Source of the DNA: Pandoraea vervacti
Lineage (GTDB): Bacteria; Pseudomonadota; Gammaproteobacteria; Burkholderiales; Burkholderiaceae
Length of the DNA: 64,000 bases
Reading direction: 5' to 3'
Assembly: GCF_000934605.2 (NCBI RefSeq)
Contig: NZ_CP010897.2
Location: forward strand, 372,001-436,000
Shown: positions 8,867 to 18,857 of the stretch, in pieces
How the letters are laid out: every line of letters starts with the position of its first letter
Numbering within the stretch: position 1 is the stretch's first letter
Made by a program: the position numbers and the translations under genes
The notes under the pieces: model-generated
What the model was told of the DNA's origin: nothing
What the model saw: the letters and a program-made list of their open reading frames with translations, nothing else
Database searches by the model: none

Positions 8867-9367
8867 ATGTTGTTGGTGGAACCGCTCGCGGCAGATGTGG
8901 CCAAGACATTGCGGCCACCATTCGGTACGGTCGAATTTCGCGGAACGCCGTGGGATCTAAGCCACTTGTCGCCGTTCGCGTTCAGGGCACGGGTGCGCGA
9001 GCACTGTGACGTATCGGTGATCGTGCTCTTTTCGTGCCACTGCTTTACGAAGAGTTTCAAGTGGGACGACCGTCCTTTAGTGTCCATTCCTCGAAGCGAG
9101 ATTTACTCGGATGCACGCGAACGCAGAATTCTTTGCCCGGTTCGGTACCGTCTCTCCCGCAAGTTTTTGCGAGGCATCGTTTTGAGTTTGGGGTTTCGAA
9201 GGATAACGTTGGCGGACGACAGACGGCCCAATTTCGTCACACGTGAGCATGTCGACGAAAACGGAAAGATGGGGCTTTACGCCGTTTTTTTGAAGTCGAA
9301 AAAGACAAGATGCGCAATCGACTGGTGTTACGTGTCCAGTCCGCATATGTCTTGGAAGGTGGTCTAA
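8867..9367 (+). CDS. Uncharacterised protein in a lower-GC patch
   Basis: A 166-residue protein I do not recognise. It reads like a genuine globular protein: mixed composition, segments WDLSHLSPFAFRARVR, VIVLFSCHCFTKSF, RFRK-type basic patches and a beta-rich C-terminal half ending GLYAVFLKSKKTRCAIDWCY. No signal peptide or membrane segment is evident. Codon use and base composition are nearer 50-55% GC than its neighbours, suggesting acquisition by transfer. No clear Shine-Dalgarno sequence precedes the ATG, so the start is uncertain. It stands alone with non-coding DNA on both sides. Confidence 0.5.
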   Translation: MLLVEPLAADVAKTLRPPFGTVEFRGTPWDLSHLSPFAFRARVREHCDVSVIVLFSCHCFTKSFKWDDRPLVSIPRSEIYSDARERRILCPVRYRLSRKFLRGIVLSLGFRRITLADDRRPNFVTREHVDENGKMGLYAVFLKSKKTRCAIDWCYVSSPHMSWKVV

Positions 9368-9467
9368 CGAGGCGTCAACGCGAGGCGAAGAAAATTGCGC
9401 TGGCGACGTTGCTGCGAAAGGTTCACGAAGGCACCGCGATACGGGCATAGCCCATATCGGAAAGACC

Positions 9468-9555
9468 AACGGCCACCATGAGGTGGCCGTTGCAGGCGGG
9501 ATTCTCTATCTACACAAGTAGAATTCCCACTCCAGGTGGGACCCGGCATGCCGGG
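9468..9555. repeat. Cluster of three hairpin-forming inverted repeats
   Basis: Three perfect inverted repeats lie within 88 bp. The first is AACGGCCACC-ATGA-GGTGGCCGTT (9468-9491). The second is TCCCAC-TCCAG-GTGGGA (9525-9541). The third is the 14-bp palindrome CCCGGCATGCCGGG (9542-9555), which abuts the second. None has a following T-run on the plus strand. They could be a structured RNA, a REP-like cluster or an integration boundary; the sequence does not decide. Confidence 0.5.
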
Positions 9556-9685
9556 CGGCGCTACGTTTTTTTCACCCGCTTGTACGTAGTTTTCAGCGCA
9601 AATACTAATACAAGGCGTTTTGACCAGTCAACTCGCTGATCTTCTGAGTTGGATGGAGTGCGCCTCGTACGACCCGGAATCTCCA

Positions 9686-9717
9686 AACAAAAAGGGGAGT
9701 CCCCTTCAGGACTCCCC
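9686..9717 (-). terminator. Rho-independent terminator of the first porin
   Basis: On the minus strand GGGGAGTCC (9717-9709) pairs with GGACTCCCC (9702-9694) around a 6-nt loop, followed by TTTTTGTTTG. It lies 55 bp after the porin stop. Confidence 0.8.
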
Positions 9718-9771
9718 CAAACGGCTGGAGCACTCGAACCAACGACAAAAACCTCTCGCGAAGCCGTTGGC

Positions 9772-10929
9772 TCAGAACTTGTGACGCAGGCCCGAGATCA
9801 CAGCCGCCTGCGTCTTCGTGCTCGACGCACCGCCGGCGCCGTTAATCGAGGCGGCCGTCGCGTCGCCTGCGGCCTTTTGATAGAGGCCGACCAGATACAC
9901 GTCGGTACGCTTCGAGAGCAGGTAGTCCACGGCGGCATTGACCTGGTGGTACTTCGGGCTCAGGTCGGCGAGCGCGGCGCTGCGGGTGCTGGCATCGGTG
10001 TACGTGTACGACAGGCCGAGCAACAGCGACGGCGTCAGGTTGTACGTGCCGTTCAGTTCGTAGTTCGACACGCGTGCGCCCGTACCGCCGACGTAACGCA
10101 GTTGCGTGTTGCTGTACACGAAGCCAACGTTGGCCGGGCCAAACTTGTAGCTGCCGCCCGTGGCGAACACGCGTTGCTTGTCCACACCGACCGTTGTCGT
10201 GCCGATTCGGGCCGAGTAGAAATCGCCGCTGTAGTCGCCGGACACTGCGCCGCCGGTGTTGCTGCCATTCGGCGTGCCGACCTCCAGGTAACCGATGCCG
10301 AACTTGACCGGGCCGTTCGCGTAGCTCGCACCCACGCTCCATGCGCGGTTGTTGGCGAAGCCGTTGCCCGGCGTGCTGCTGCTCGGCTGGTTCGAGAAGC
10401 CATACAGGCCACCGAACGAGAAGCCGCCGTAATTGGCGCTCGTGTACTTGATCGAGTTGTTGATGCGGAACGAGTTGTACAGGTTGTCGACATCGCCGAC
10501 GTGGGCGCCGAGCTTCGTCGCAAACTGCTTGGCAGACGTCAGGCCGCTCACGAAGTCGACCACGGAGTCGTACTGGCGACCGATCGTCACGCTACCGAAC
10601 GACTTGTTCGACAAACCGACGAATGCCTGACGGCCGAACTCGCGGCTGCCCTGGCCCAGCGCGCCGTTCGTGAGGTTGAAGCCGTTTTCCAGCGTGAAGA
10701 TGGCCGACGTGCCGCCGCCCAGATCCTCCGACCCCTTCAGGCCCCAGCGGTTGCCCGATTGCAGGCCGTCGGCCGTCGTGAAGTTCTTGCTGCCGCCGAC
10801 ATTGCTCACGTAGGCCAGACCGCCGTCGAGAATGCCGTACAGCGCGACGTTGCTCTGTGCGTGTGCAGCACCGGTGGTGGCCGCTGCGATAACGCCACAC
10901 AGTGCGGCGGTCAATTGCGTCTTTTTCAT
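9772..10929 (-). CDS. Gram-negative trimeric porin (Burkholderia Omp38/OmpC type)
   Basis: A 385-residue outer-membrane porin. It has a Sec signal peptide (MKKTQLTAALCGVIAA, ending in AHA before QSNVALYG). The mature N-terminus QSNVALYGILDGGLAYVSN, the RWGLKGSEDLGGG segment, FTLENGF and FGRQAFVGL, and the terminal phenylalanine of RHKF are typical of neisserial/burkholderial general porins (16-stranded barrel). The C-terminal Phe is the BAM recognition signal. Transcribed alone, with its own terminator. A second, divergent porin paralogue is encoded at 13352-14434. Confidence 0.9.
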   Translation of the reverse strand: MKKTQLTAALCGVIAAATTGAAHAQSNVALYGILDGGLAYVSNVGGSKNFTTADGLQSGNRWGLKGSEDLGGGTSAIFTLENGFNLTNGALGQGSREFGRQAFVGLSNKSFGSVTIGRQYDSVVDFVSGLTSAKQFATKLGAHVGDVDNLYNSFRINNSIKYTSANYGGFSFGGLYGFSNQPSSSTPGNGFANNRAWSVGASYANGPVKFGIGYLEVGTPNGSNTGGAVSGDYSGDFYSARIGTTTVGVDKQRVFATGGSYKFGPANVGFVYSNTQLRYVGGTGARVSNYELNGTYNLTPSLLLGLSYTYTDASTRSAALADLSPKYHQVNAAVDYLLSKRTDVYLVGLYQKAAGDATAASINGAGGASSTKTQAAVISGLRHKF

Positions 10930-11008
10930 CGGTCGAATCCTCTATCGATAACTTATGGTCAATGCGAACCCTTCGCCTGTGGAGGGGCGCCCCGTGGGTT
11001 CGGGGCGA

Positions 11009-11035
11009 ACTATAGCGAACGAATTCGCAATTCAA
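11009..11035 (-). promoter_or_regulatory. Possible sigma-70 promoter of the first porin
   Basis: On the minus strand TTGAAT (11035-11030) and TATAGT (11014-11009) are separated by 15 bp. They lie in an AT-rich island about 80 bp before the porin start. The spacer is short, and it contains the inverted repeat GCGAA/TTCGC (11015-11028). The rest of the 10930-11198 gap shows no gene. Confidence 0.35.
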
Positions 11036-11198
11036 TAGGTGTATTAACGAAAATGCGCATGAGATGTCTTGCCGTTGCAACGCAACGCATCCGCTGTCGG
11101 CGAATGTGCGTAAATTCATTTCCATGACACATGAACGCCGTATCAAGGGAATGCGCGCAAAGTCCACCGATCATCAAAGCAACGGGAAGGCGCTGGCG

Positions 11199-11762
11199 TT
11201 ACGGTTGTGACGCTGTCGCGTTCTGGCAGGCGCCGAACTCGTCTGGCGCGTCGCACGCACTCAAGGCCATGCGCCGCGTGCGTTCCGCGACAAGCCGTGC
11301 GTAGCGCTTGCGCACCTTGTCGGCATAGCGTTTTCGCAGGGGCGCGCGGGCCTCGCCTGTGCCGGCGTTGTAGGCGCCCACGGCTTCCCATCCATAGCCA
11401 TACTGACGCACGAACCCGGCGAGGATCCATGCACCGGTGAGGATCGACGCGCACGCGTCCTCGCGCAGATGCCGCTCCGTCACGCCATACTGCGCCAGCT
11501 TGGGAAGGTGAATGCTGTTGATCTGCATCAGGCCAATGTCGTAGGTGCCATTGCGATTGGTATTGCGTGCGTTCATGTCGAGATTCGACTCGACTTGCGC
11601 GATGGCGTAGAGCAGTAGCGGATCGAGCTGATAGCGCTCAGCGGCCACGTCCCAGCAGTCGGCGCCCGCGCGCGACGCATGCAGTAAGCCGATGGCTGAA
11701 ATGGCCACCACCCCGAATACACGCATGCCACCCATGCGCAGGCGATGCATAAGCAGCCACAT
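11199..11762 (-). CDS. Lytic transglycosylase, IagB/VirB1-like SLT domain
   Basis: A 187-residue exported muramidase-type enzyme that would cleave peptidoglycan locally, as IagB and VirB1 proteins do for secretion systems or pili. A hydrophobic signal segment (VFGVVAISAIGLLHASRAGA) is followed by DCWDVAAERYQLDP. The catalytic glutamate sits in IAQVESNLD, followed by YDIGLMQIN and AVGAYNAGTG, all SLT hallmarks. Start is uncertain: in-frame ATGs exist at 11762, 11750, 11735 and 11726, and none has a good ribosome-binding site. No secretion or pilus genes are adjacent, so its partner system is elsewhere. Confidence 0.8.
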   Translation of the reverse strand: MWLLMHRLRMGGMRVFGVVAISAIGLLHASRAGADCWDVAAERYQLDPLLLYAIAQVESNLDMNARNTNRNGTYDIGLMQINSIHLPKLAQYGVTERHLREDACASILTGAWILAGFVRQYGYGWEAVGAYNAGTGEARAPLRKRYADKVRKRYARLVAERTRRMALSACDAPDEFGACQNATASQP

Positions 11763-12144
11763 AGGTTCATAGCGGCTGAAAGCCGTAGACGATAAATTCT
11801 GACGTTTCGATCTCCCGTGCGCGCGACGCGGTCTCGGCGTCCGTCGAAGTCGCAACGCAAGCTTGGGGCCACCGCACGATGCGCGCTTCCGAAATTCGCT
11901 CGGAAGCGCGCCAGACTCGCTAACCGGTGCGGCACGGTGGGCGCGCTCGTCTCCGTGTCCCGTGCAGTGCTGCGTCTGAGAAGTGACAAAACGTCGTCGA
12001 AAATAGTCATTTCGTCAAACGAAGCATGTTTATCGACGATTTAACGCTACATTTCATCGTCGCCCCTCCCTAGAATTGAAGGACTGGCGCGTTGACGGCG
12101 AGACCGGCCGCGCATTGACCGACGTTCCTGATTGGGGGGGAAAC
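11763..12144. other. Divergent intergenic region without a supported gene
   Basis: It separates the transglycosylase (leftward) from the saccharopine-dehydrogenase-like gene (rightward). Only GC-rich sequence and a short AT-rich stretch near 12000-12060 are seen. A G-run ribosome-binding region lies just before 12145. No hairpin or repeat of note. Confidence 0.4.
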
Positions 12145-13242
12145 ATGAAGAAGATTGCCTTGCTGGGTGCGGGACACATCGGCCAGACCATTGCGCGTCT
12201 GTTACATGGCAGTGGCGATTACCAGGTGACGGTCTTCGACCGCAACGCGCAATCGCGCGGCGCGGTGCGCGAATATGCGCACGCCTTCGTCGAACTGTCG
12301 CATCACGATACCGGGTCGCTCCAACGCGCTGTCACGGGCTTCGACGCTGTCGTGAATGCGCTGCCCTACACCATGGCGACGAGCGCGGCGACGGCGTCCG
12401 TCGCCGCCGGATGTCACTACTTCGATCTGACGGAGGACGTGGCCGCCACGCACGCGATTGCGCAACTCGCGCAGGGCGCCTCGACGGCGCTCATGCCGCA
12501 ATGCGGACTGGCGCCGGGATTCATTGCCATTGCCGCCCATCACCTCGCTGCCGCGTTCGATCAAGTCGATTCCGTGAAGATGCGCGTCGGCGCGCTTCCC
12601 GCATTTCCGACCAACTCGCTGAAATACAACCTGACGTGGAGTGTCGACGGACTGATCAACGAGTACTGTCAGCCTTGCGAAGCCATTCGCGACGGTGCGC
12701 GGCTCACCGTGCAGCCGCTGGAAGATCTGGAGCACTTCTCGCTTGACGGTGTGGAATACGAGGCGTTCAACACGTCGGGCGGATTGGGAACGTTATGCGA
12801 GACGCTGGCGGGACGCGTGCGCGATCTCGACTACAAGTCGGTGCGTTATCCGGGGCACGGTGCGCTGATGAAAGTCCTGCTCAACGAATTGCGTCTGAAG
12901 GACGATCAGGAAACGATCAAGACGATTCTCAAGCGCGCGATACCGAGCACCTTGCAGGACGTGGTGCTGATCTTCGTGGTGGTGAACGGTCTGCGCGGCG
13001 GTGTGCTCACGCAGGAAGTGTTCGCTCGGAAGATCTTTGCCGAGCGTAACAACGGGCACAGTGCCAGTGCGATCCAGATCACCACGGCATCGGCGATCTG
13101 CGCGGCCGTCGACATGTTCTTCGCGCAGCAATTGCCGCAACGCGGATTCGTGCGCCAGGAGCAGATCGCGCTGCCCGATTTTCTTGCGAATCGCTTCGGG
13201 CAGGTCTACGCGCACTCCACGCATATCGAATCGCTGTCCTGA
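12145..13242 (+). CDS. Saccharopine dehydrogenase family oxidoreductase
   Basis: A 365-residue protein with an N-terminal Rossmann fold (GAGHIGQTIA, residues 8-17), VTVFDRN as the second strand, and the family stretches NALPYTMA and YFDLTEDV. A C-terminal substrate domain follows. It resembles saccharopine dehydrogenase NADP-binding proteins and lysine 6-dehydrogenases, so a role in lysine or related amino-acid metabolism is plausible, but the exact substrate cannot be read. ATG 12145 follows a G7 tract that can act as a Shine-Dalgarno. Monocistronic. Confidence 0.78.
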   Translation: MKKIALLGAGHIGQTIARLLHGSGDYQVTVFDRNAQSRGAVREYAHAFVELSHHDTGSLQRAVTGFDAVVNALPYTMATSAATASVAAGCHYFDLTEDVAATHAIAQLAQGASTALMPQCGLAPGFIAIAAHHLAAAFDQVDSVKMRVGALPAFPTNSLKYNLTWSVDGLINEYCQPCEAIRDGARLTVQPLEDLEHFSLDGVEYEAFNTSGGLGTLCETLAGRVRDLDYKSVRYPGHGALMKVLLNELRLKDDQETIKTILKRAIPSTLQDVVLIFVVVNGLRGGVLTQEVFARKIFAERNNGHSASAIQITTASAICAAVDMFFAQQLPQRGFVRQEQIALPDFLANRFGQVYAHSTHIESLS

Positions 13243-13261
13243 CTCGCCTCGGTCCTCGCGC

Positions 13262-13317
13262 AAAAAAACACGACGACCCGGCACGCGGTGCACCCCCGCA
13301 CCGCCGGGCCGTCGTTG
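13262..13317 (-). terminator. Rho-independent terminator of the second porin
   Basis: A long, nearly perfect stem (13270-13282 with 13303-13315, one mismatch, plus an inner GCGGTGC/GCACCGC stem) is followed on the minus strand by seven Ts (13268-13262). It lies 35 bp beyond the porin stop. It is probably also used by the convergent saccharopine-dehydrogenase-like transcript. Confidence 0.8.
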
Positions 13318-13351
13318 AGGAAACCGGTTCAGGCGAGGCGCCGAAAGCGGA

Positions 13352-14434
13352 TCAGAAGCGGTGCTGGATACCGGCCGTGACGCCGAGTTGCGTGTCGGCC
13401 GCCCCCGTCAGATCACGCGAGAGACTGACTTTCTGGCCGTGCTTCGCGAAGGCGTATCCGCCGGACAGATACAGGGCCGTGCGCTTGGACATCGCGTATT
13501 GCGCGCGCAGCGAGATGAGCGTCGGATCGGCGTCGCCCGCGTCCTTGATGTTCTGATGGTAGATCGCGCCGTACAACGTGAACGCCGGCGTGAAGTCGTA
13601 CGAACCGCCCAGCCAGTACATATCGCTGCGCAGCGCGGCGGCGCCTGCCGTCACGAACGTCTTCTTGTAATTGCGGTAACCGGCCATGATCTTGGCGCTG
13701 CCGAAGCGGTAGCTCGCACCGGCGTGAATGCCCTGAATGTAGTCCGTCGTGTCTGTCGGCGTCACGCTGCTGCCTGCGCCATTCTGACGGTCGTACGTGG
13801 CGACGATGGCGAACGGGCCGTTCTCGTAGCCGAGCGCGAAGTCGTACTTCGACGACGTTTTCATGCTGTCGGCCACATTGCCAAAGCCGTACATTGCGCC
13901 GAACTTCAGACCGTTGTAGTCGCCGTCGTAGCGCACGACGTTCGACGAGCGCGAGAACAATCCGTCCTTGCGCCCCCCCGTGGCCGTGGCGCTGGTCGCC
14001 CACGAATAGTTCGGCGCGTAGCCCATCGGGTCGAACGGGAGCATGTAGTCGTACGTCGTGGTGAACGTGCGCCCGAGCGTGAACTGTCCCCAGGTCTTGT
14101 GCGTCAGGCCGACCGTCGCGCGGCGGTCGAAGATCGCACCGGGGCCGTCGTCGAACTGTCCGTTGACCATGTTGATGCCGCTCTCGAGGTTGAACACCGC
14201 CTTGAGATCGCCACCCAGGTCTTCCGTGCCCTTGAAGCCAAAGCGCGATGTGTTCTTGCCGCCCGAGATGGCGCGCACTGCGCCGCCATTGTCGCTGGCG
14301 TGGTTCACGTACTCGACCCCCGCGTCGATGATCCCGTAAATCGTCACGTTCGACTGCGCGTGGGCCTGGCCGACCAGCGTGCCCGCGGTCGTGATGGCCA
14401 CCGTCGCGGCCAGCGCGATACTGCTTCGTTTCAT
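13352..14434 (-). CDS. Gram-negative porin linked to an ABC importer operon
   Basis: A 360-residue trimeric porin. It has a signal peptide (MKRSSIALAATVAITTAG, processed after AHA), mature start QSNVTIYGIIDAGVEYVN, SRFGFKGTEDLGGDLKAVFNLESG in the strand 2-3 region, LGRTFTTTYDYM in the constriction-loop area, and terminal F (IQHRF). GAGGAGA lies just before the ATG. It sits 92 bp downstream of the ABC ATPase gene in the same direction. It is therefore probably the last gene of the uptake operon and supplies the outer-membrane route for the same solute. Confidence 0.9.
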   Translation of the reverse strand: MKRSSIALAATVAITTAGTLVGQAHAQSNVTIYGIIDAGVEYVNHASDNGGAVRAISGGKNTSRFGFKGTEDLGGDLKAVFNLESGINMVNGQFDDGPGAIFDRRATVGLTHKTWGQFTLGRTFTTTYDYMLPFDPMGYAPNYSWATSATATGGRKDGLFSRSSNVVRYDGDYNGLKFGAMYGFGNVADSMKTSSKYDFALGYENGPFAIVATYDRQNGAGSSVTPTDTTDYIQGIHAGASYRFGSAKIMAGYRNYKKTFVTAGAAALRSDMYWLGGSYDFTPAFTLYGAIYHQNIKDAGDADPTLISLRAQYAMSKRTALYLSGGYAFAKHGQKVSLSRDLTGAADTQLGVTAGIQHRF

Positions 14435-14526
14435 TGTTGTCTCCTCTGTTTTGATTCTCGTGGTGTTTGCGCGGGAGAGCGCCCGCGCGTCGCATGAAAA
14501 TGCGGGGTGGGGGGCGCGCCGTCGCC

Positions 14527-15589
<1,063 letters not shown>

Positions 15590-15597
<8 letters not shown>

Positions 15598-17353
15598 GCA
15601 ATTTGACTCCGAAGCGCAACGCCACGCCCAGACCGGCGCCGACCATCGCGATGTTGATGACAGAGAGCGCGGCGACCTGATCGACTGCGCCGGTCGCCCA
15701 CAGCGACACGAGCAGCGAGCCGATGACTTCCGTGCCGGGGGACAGCAGGTAGACGGCGGTCGAGTATTCGCGCTCGAAGATCATGAAAATCAGCAGCCAT
15801 GCGGCGAGCAGACCGAAGCGCACGAGCGGCAGCGTGACGTCGAGGCTCACACGGCTGCGCGTGGCGCCGACGCTGCGTCCCGCTTCTTCCAGTTCGTGGC
15901 CGACTTGCAGCAGGGCGCTCTGAATGAGGCGCATGCCGTAGGCGAGCCACACCACCGTGTACGCCACCCAGATGCTCCACATCGAGTTCTTCATCTCGCG
16001 CAGTCCCGGCACGAAGAGGAAGATCCACAGGAAAGCGAGCCCTGCCAGCAATCCCGGCACGGCGCGCGGCAGCAGCACGAGGTAGTCGAGCAGCCTGGCG
16101 GCCCAGTCGTTGCGGCGGTGGCCGGCGAAGGCCACGAGCGAGTAAAAGCCAACGGCCAGCGCCCCGCCAATGACGCCGATACCCAGCGTGTTGAGAATGG
16201 CGCGAACGAGGTTGTCTTGTTCGAAAAGCTCGGTGAAGTTTCCGATCGTGAGCACGTCGGCAAGCGCTACGCCTTCTCCCCAATGCGTGACGAACGAGCG
16301 CAGCACGATGCCCGAGATGGGCACGAAGACCGTCACGATCAGCCACGCAGCGACGATGGCGAGCGCAACCCAGCGCCAGACGCCCAGCGGCAGCACCGTC
16401 TGGCGTCCCGCCTTGCCCTTGACCGTGACGAACTTGTTGGCGCGCTTGAGCAGGTGACGTTGCAACAGCACGAGCGGAAACGTGATCGCAACGATGCACA
16501 TCGCCACGGCGGCCATCAGGTGATACGACGGCACGCCGAGCTTGTTGGTCAGCTTGTAGAGATACGTGGCGAGCACGAGGTGGCCCTCGGGGTCGCCCAG
16601 AACGAGTGGCAGACCGAAGACTTCGAAGCCGAGGAAAAATACGAGTACGCCGGCGAAGAGCAGAGCGGGCATGGTCATCGGCAGGCTGACGTCGAGCGCC
16701 ACCCGGAACGGGCGGGCACCGGCGACGCGGGCCGCTTCTTCGACATCGGAGCCGAGATTGCGCAAGGCCGCCGACGAGTACAGGTAGACGTGCGGCACGT
16801 GCGTGAGGCCGACGATGAGGGTGATGGCGAGCACGGAGTACACCGACCATGGGGCATCGAGACCCGTGAGTTCGCGGAACCACACCGAATAGAAGCCCAC
16901 GGGGCCGGCGGCCACCACGTAGCCGAACGCCAGCACCATCGGCGAGACGAACACCGGCGTGAGCAGCAGCGGTTCGAGCCAGCGGCGACCGGGCAAGTCG
17001 GTGCGCACCATCAGGAAAGCGAGAATGCCGCCGAACGGGATCGAGATGAACAACATCCCGAACGCGATGATGAAAGAGTTCTTCGCGGCCGACCAGAAGT
17101 CGGGATCGGTGAAGATGAAACGATAGCCGTCGATGCCGAACGTGCGGCTGGCGTCGAAAAACGGTGCGGAGAGCAGGCTTTGCAGCACGATGAACGACAG
17201 CGGCAACAGCACCGCGATCGTCAGCACGGCGATGACGAGCCAGCGCGAGGTGGCGGCCAGCGCACGCCAGGGGGGCGCCACATGGGGCGCGGCGCTCGCA
17301 GGCGAACGCCCGTTCGAAGCCGCAGCGCGGTTGGCGGTAGAAGACGACAGCAT
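15590..17353 (-). CDS. Fused ABC transporter permease (AfuB/FbpB type)
   Basis: A 587-residue inner-membrane protein made of two tandem permease halves, each with about six helices. Each half carries an EAA cytoplasmic loop that contacts the ATPase: VEEAARVAGARPFRVALDVSLP (first) and LEEAGRSVGATRSRVSLDVTLP (second). The fused double-permease layout is typical of the FbpB/AfuB group. ATG 17353 was chosen because AGGGAGA lies directly upstream; upstream extensions are not membrane-like. It follows the binding-protein gene by 136 bp. Confidence 0.88.
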
Positions 17354-17489
17354 GAGGGTCTCCCTGCACCCCGCGGGGTGCATGTCGAGAAAGGCCTGGG
17401 GAGAGGCGGCGCGCACTGGCGATTGACACCAGGGCGCGACCGCCGGTCTAGGGCGTGGAGGTCCGGGGCGAAACCCGATTACCGTGGGA

Positions 17490-18614
17490 TCAACGCTTGA
17501 TCGACTGCTGCCAGCGCTTGAGGAATTCGAGACGCTTGGACTGATCCAGATAGACGAGCAGGCCTGCGCCGATCGGAATCGGCTTGAGTGCCGAGCCGAG
17601 TTGTTGCGTCAGGCCGGCCATCGACGTCTCGCCGTCCACGTCGGCACGAATCGAGAACAGGTTGGCCTGGTTGGCGAGCAGTGTCTGGCCGCGTTTGGAG
17701 AGCAGGTAATCGATCCAGAGCTTCGCGGCGTTCGGGTTCTTCGCCTTCTTGGAGATCGTCACGAGACGGCTCACCACTTGCGTGTAATCACGCGGGTAGA
17801 CGTAGCCGATGGACGGATCCTTCTTCGCCTTGGCGAATGCGTACGAGCCGAGGATGTTGTAGCCGATCAGGTTTTCACCGGACGAGATGCGCTCCATCAT
17901 CGCGCCCGTGCTCGATTGCAGCTTGGGGTTGAGGGCGCCCATCGCGCCGACCAGTTCCCAGGTGACCTCCGGGTTCACTCGGGCGTCCTGCGTCAGGTAG
18001 TTAAAGCCAACGCCGGATTTCTCGATGTCGTACGTCGTGACCTTGCCCTTGAATCTGGCCGGGTTCGCCTGCAACAGCTTGATGAGTTCCATGCGCGTTT
18101 GCGGCACTTCGTTCGCGGGCAGCAGACGCTTGTTGTAGACGATGGCGAGCGGTTCGTACGTCGTGCCGTAGGCCTGTTTCTGGTACTGGGCCCATTGAGG
18201 AATGTGGGCGGCCTCGGGCGACTCGTAACTGGCCATCGTGCCGTCGTTCACCAGTTTGACCTGGAGATCCATGGCCGAGCTCCAGAGCACGTCGGCGCTG
18301 GTGCTGTTCGCGGCGTATTCGCTGATGTAGCGGTTGTACAGCTCGGTGCTGTTCATGTCGTTGTACTCGACCTTGACGCCGTACATCGACTCGAAGTCCT
18401 TGATGAGCGGACGCACGAGCGCAGTGTCGGTCACCGAGTACACGATCAGCTTGCCCTCCTTCTTCGCGGCGTCGATGGTCGTCTGGTAATTCGCCGGATA
18501 GCCGGCCGGCACCTGTGCGTGCGCTGCGGGCACGGCGGCAACCGTTGCCAGGAGCGAGAGCGCGAGGGACGTGGCTGTTGCCGTCACGGCGCCGCGCGTT
18601 GTCGTTTGCTTCAT
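17490..18614 (-). CDS. ABC transporter periplasmic substrate-binding protein (COG1840)
   Basis: A 374-residue periplasmic binding protein with a Sec signal peptide (cleavage near VPAAHA-QVPAG). EGKLIVYSVTDTALVRPLI and SADVLWSSAMD are typical of the COG1840/AfuA-FbpA group. The double-tyrosine iron-binding motif of FbpA is not seen where it would be expected (GYVYPRDY is the nearest). An organic anion or sugar phosphate, as in AfuA, is at least as likely as ferric iron (inference). First gene of the operon, divergent from the two-component genes. Confidence 0.85.
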   Translation of the reverse strand: MKQTTTRGAVTATATSLALSLLATVAAVPAAHAQVPAGYPANYQTTIDAAKKEGKLIVYSVTDTALVRPLIKDFESMYGVKVEYNDMNSTELYNRYISEYAANSTSADVLWSSAMDLQVKLVNDGTMASYESPEAAHIPQWAQYQKQAYGTTYEPLAIVYNKRLLPANEVPQTRMELIKLLQANPARFKGKVTTYDIEKSGVGFNYLTQDARVNPEVTWELVGAMGALNPKLQSSTGAMMERISSGENLIGYNILGSYAFAKAKKDPSIGYVYPRDYTQVVSRLVTISKKAKNPNAAKLWIDYLLSKRGQTLLANQANLFSIRADVDGETSMAGLTQQLGSALKPIPIGAGLLVYLDQSKRLEFLKRWQQSIKR

Positions 18615-18857
18615 GTCATCCTCCGGAGGATCCCTTGAGAGGGATTTGTCGTTTTCGCGTGGCGCATGTTAATTTGCCGAAACTTTCAATTCGCTTTCGA
18701 TTTCCTGTCGAATCCCGCCTGACGCCTATTTTTGGGGTCATGGATTTCCCTAGTGTCGTCATGTGTCGCTTCGGCCGTTCGGTGCGTGACGCATGACCGG
18801 AATCGTATGCATCGGCGCCGTGAGGGCGCCTTTCCGTCTCCTGTCATTCCTGCACTC

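Larger units (their letters stand above)
9368..9771. other. Non-coding stretch with hairpins downstream of the unknown gene
   Basis: No convincing gene. It holds three inverted repeats (listed separately) and the terminator of the minus-strand porin. The DNA up to about 9640 shares the lower GC of the preceding unknown gene and looks like part of the same accessory patch. Confidence 0.5.

Noticed and set aside
9468..9555. Hairpin cluster considered as a short CRISPR array
   Set aside because: The three inverted repeats differ in sequence and spacing; there are no direct repeats with uniform spacers and no cas genes.
9734..9746. A 13-nt match (TCGAACCAACGAC) to the T-arm region of the tRNA-Val gene at 42177-42189, suggesting a tRNA remnant or attachment site
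   Set aside because: The flanking bases cannot complete a T-stem and nothing else of the tRNA is present; no integrase lies nearby. Treated as chance.
17490..18614. Calling the binding protein a ferric-iron transporter component
   Set aside because: Homology to COG1840 alone does not show this, and the FbpA double-tyrosine motif was not found; the substrate is left open.
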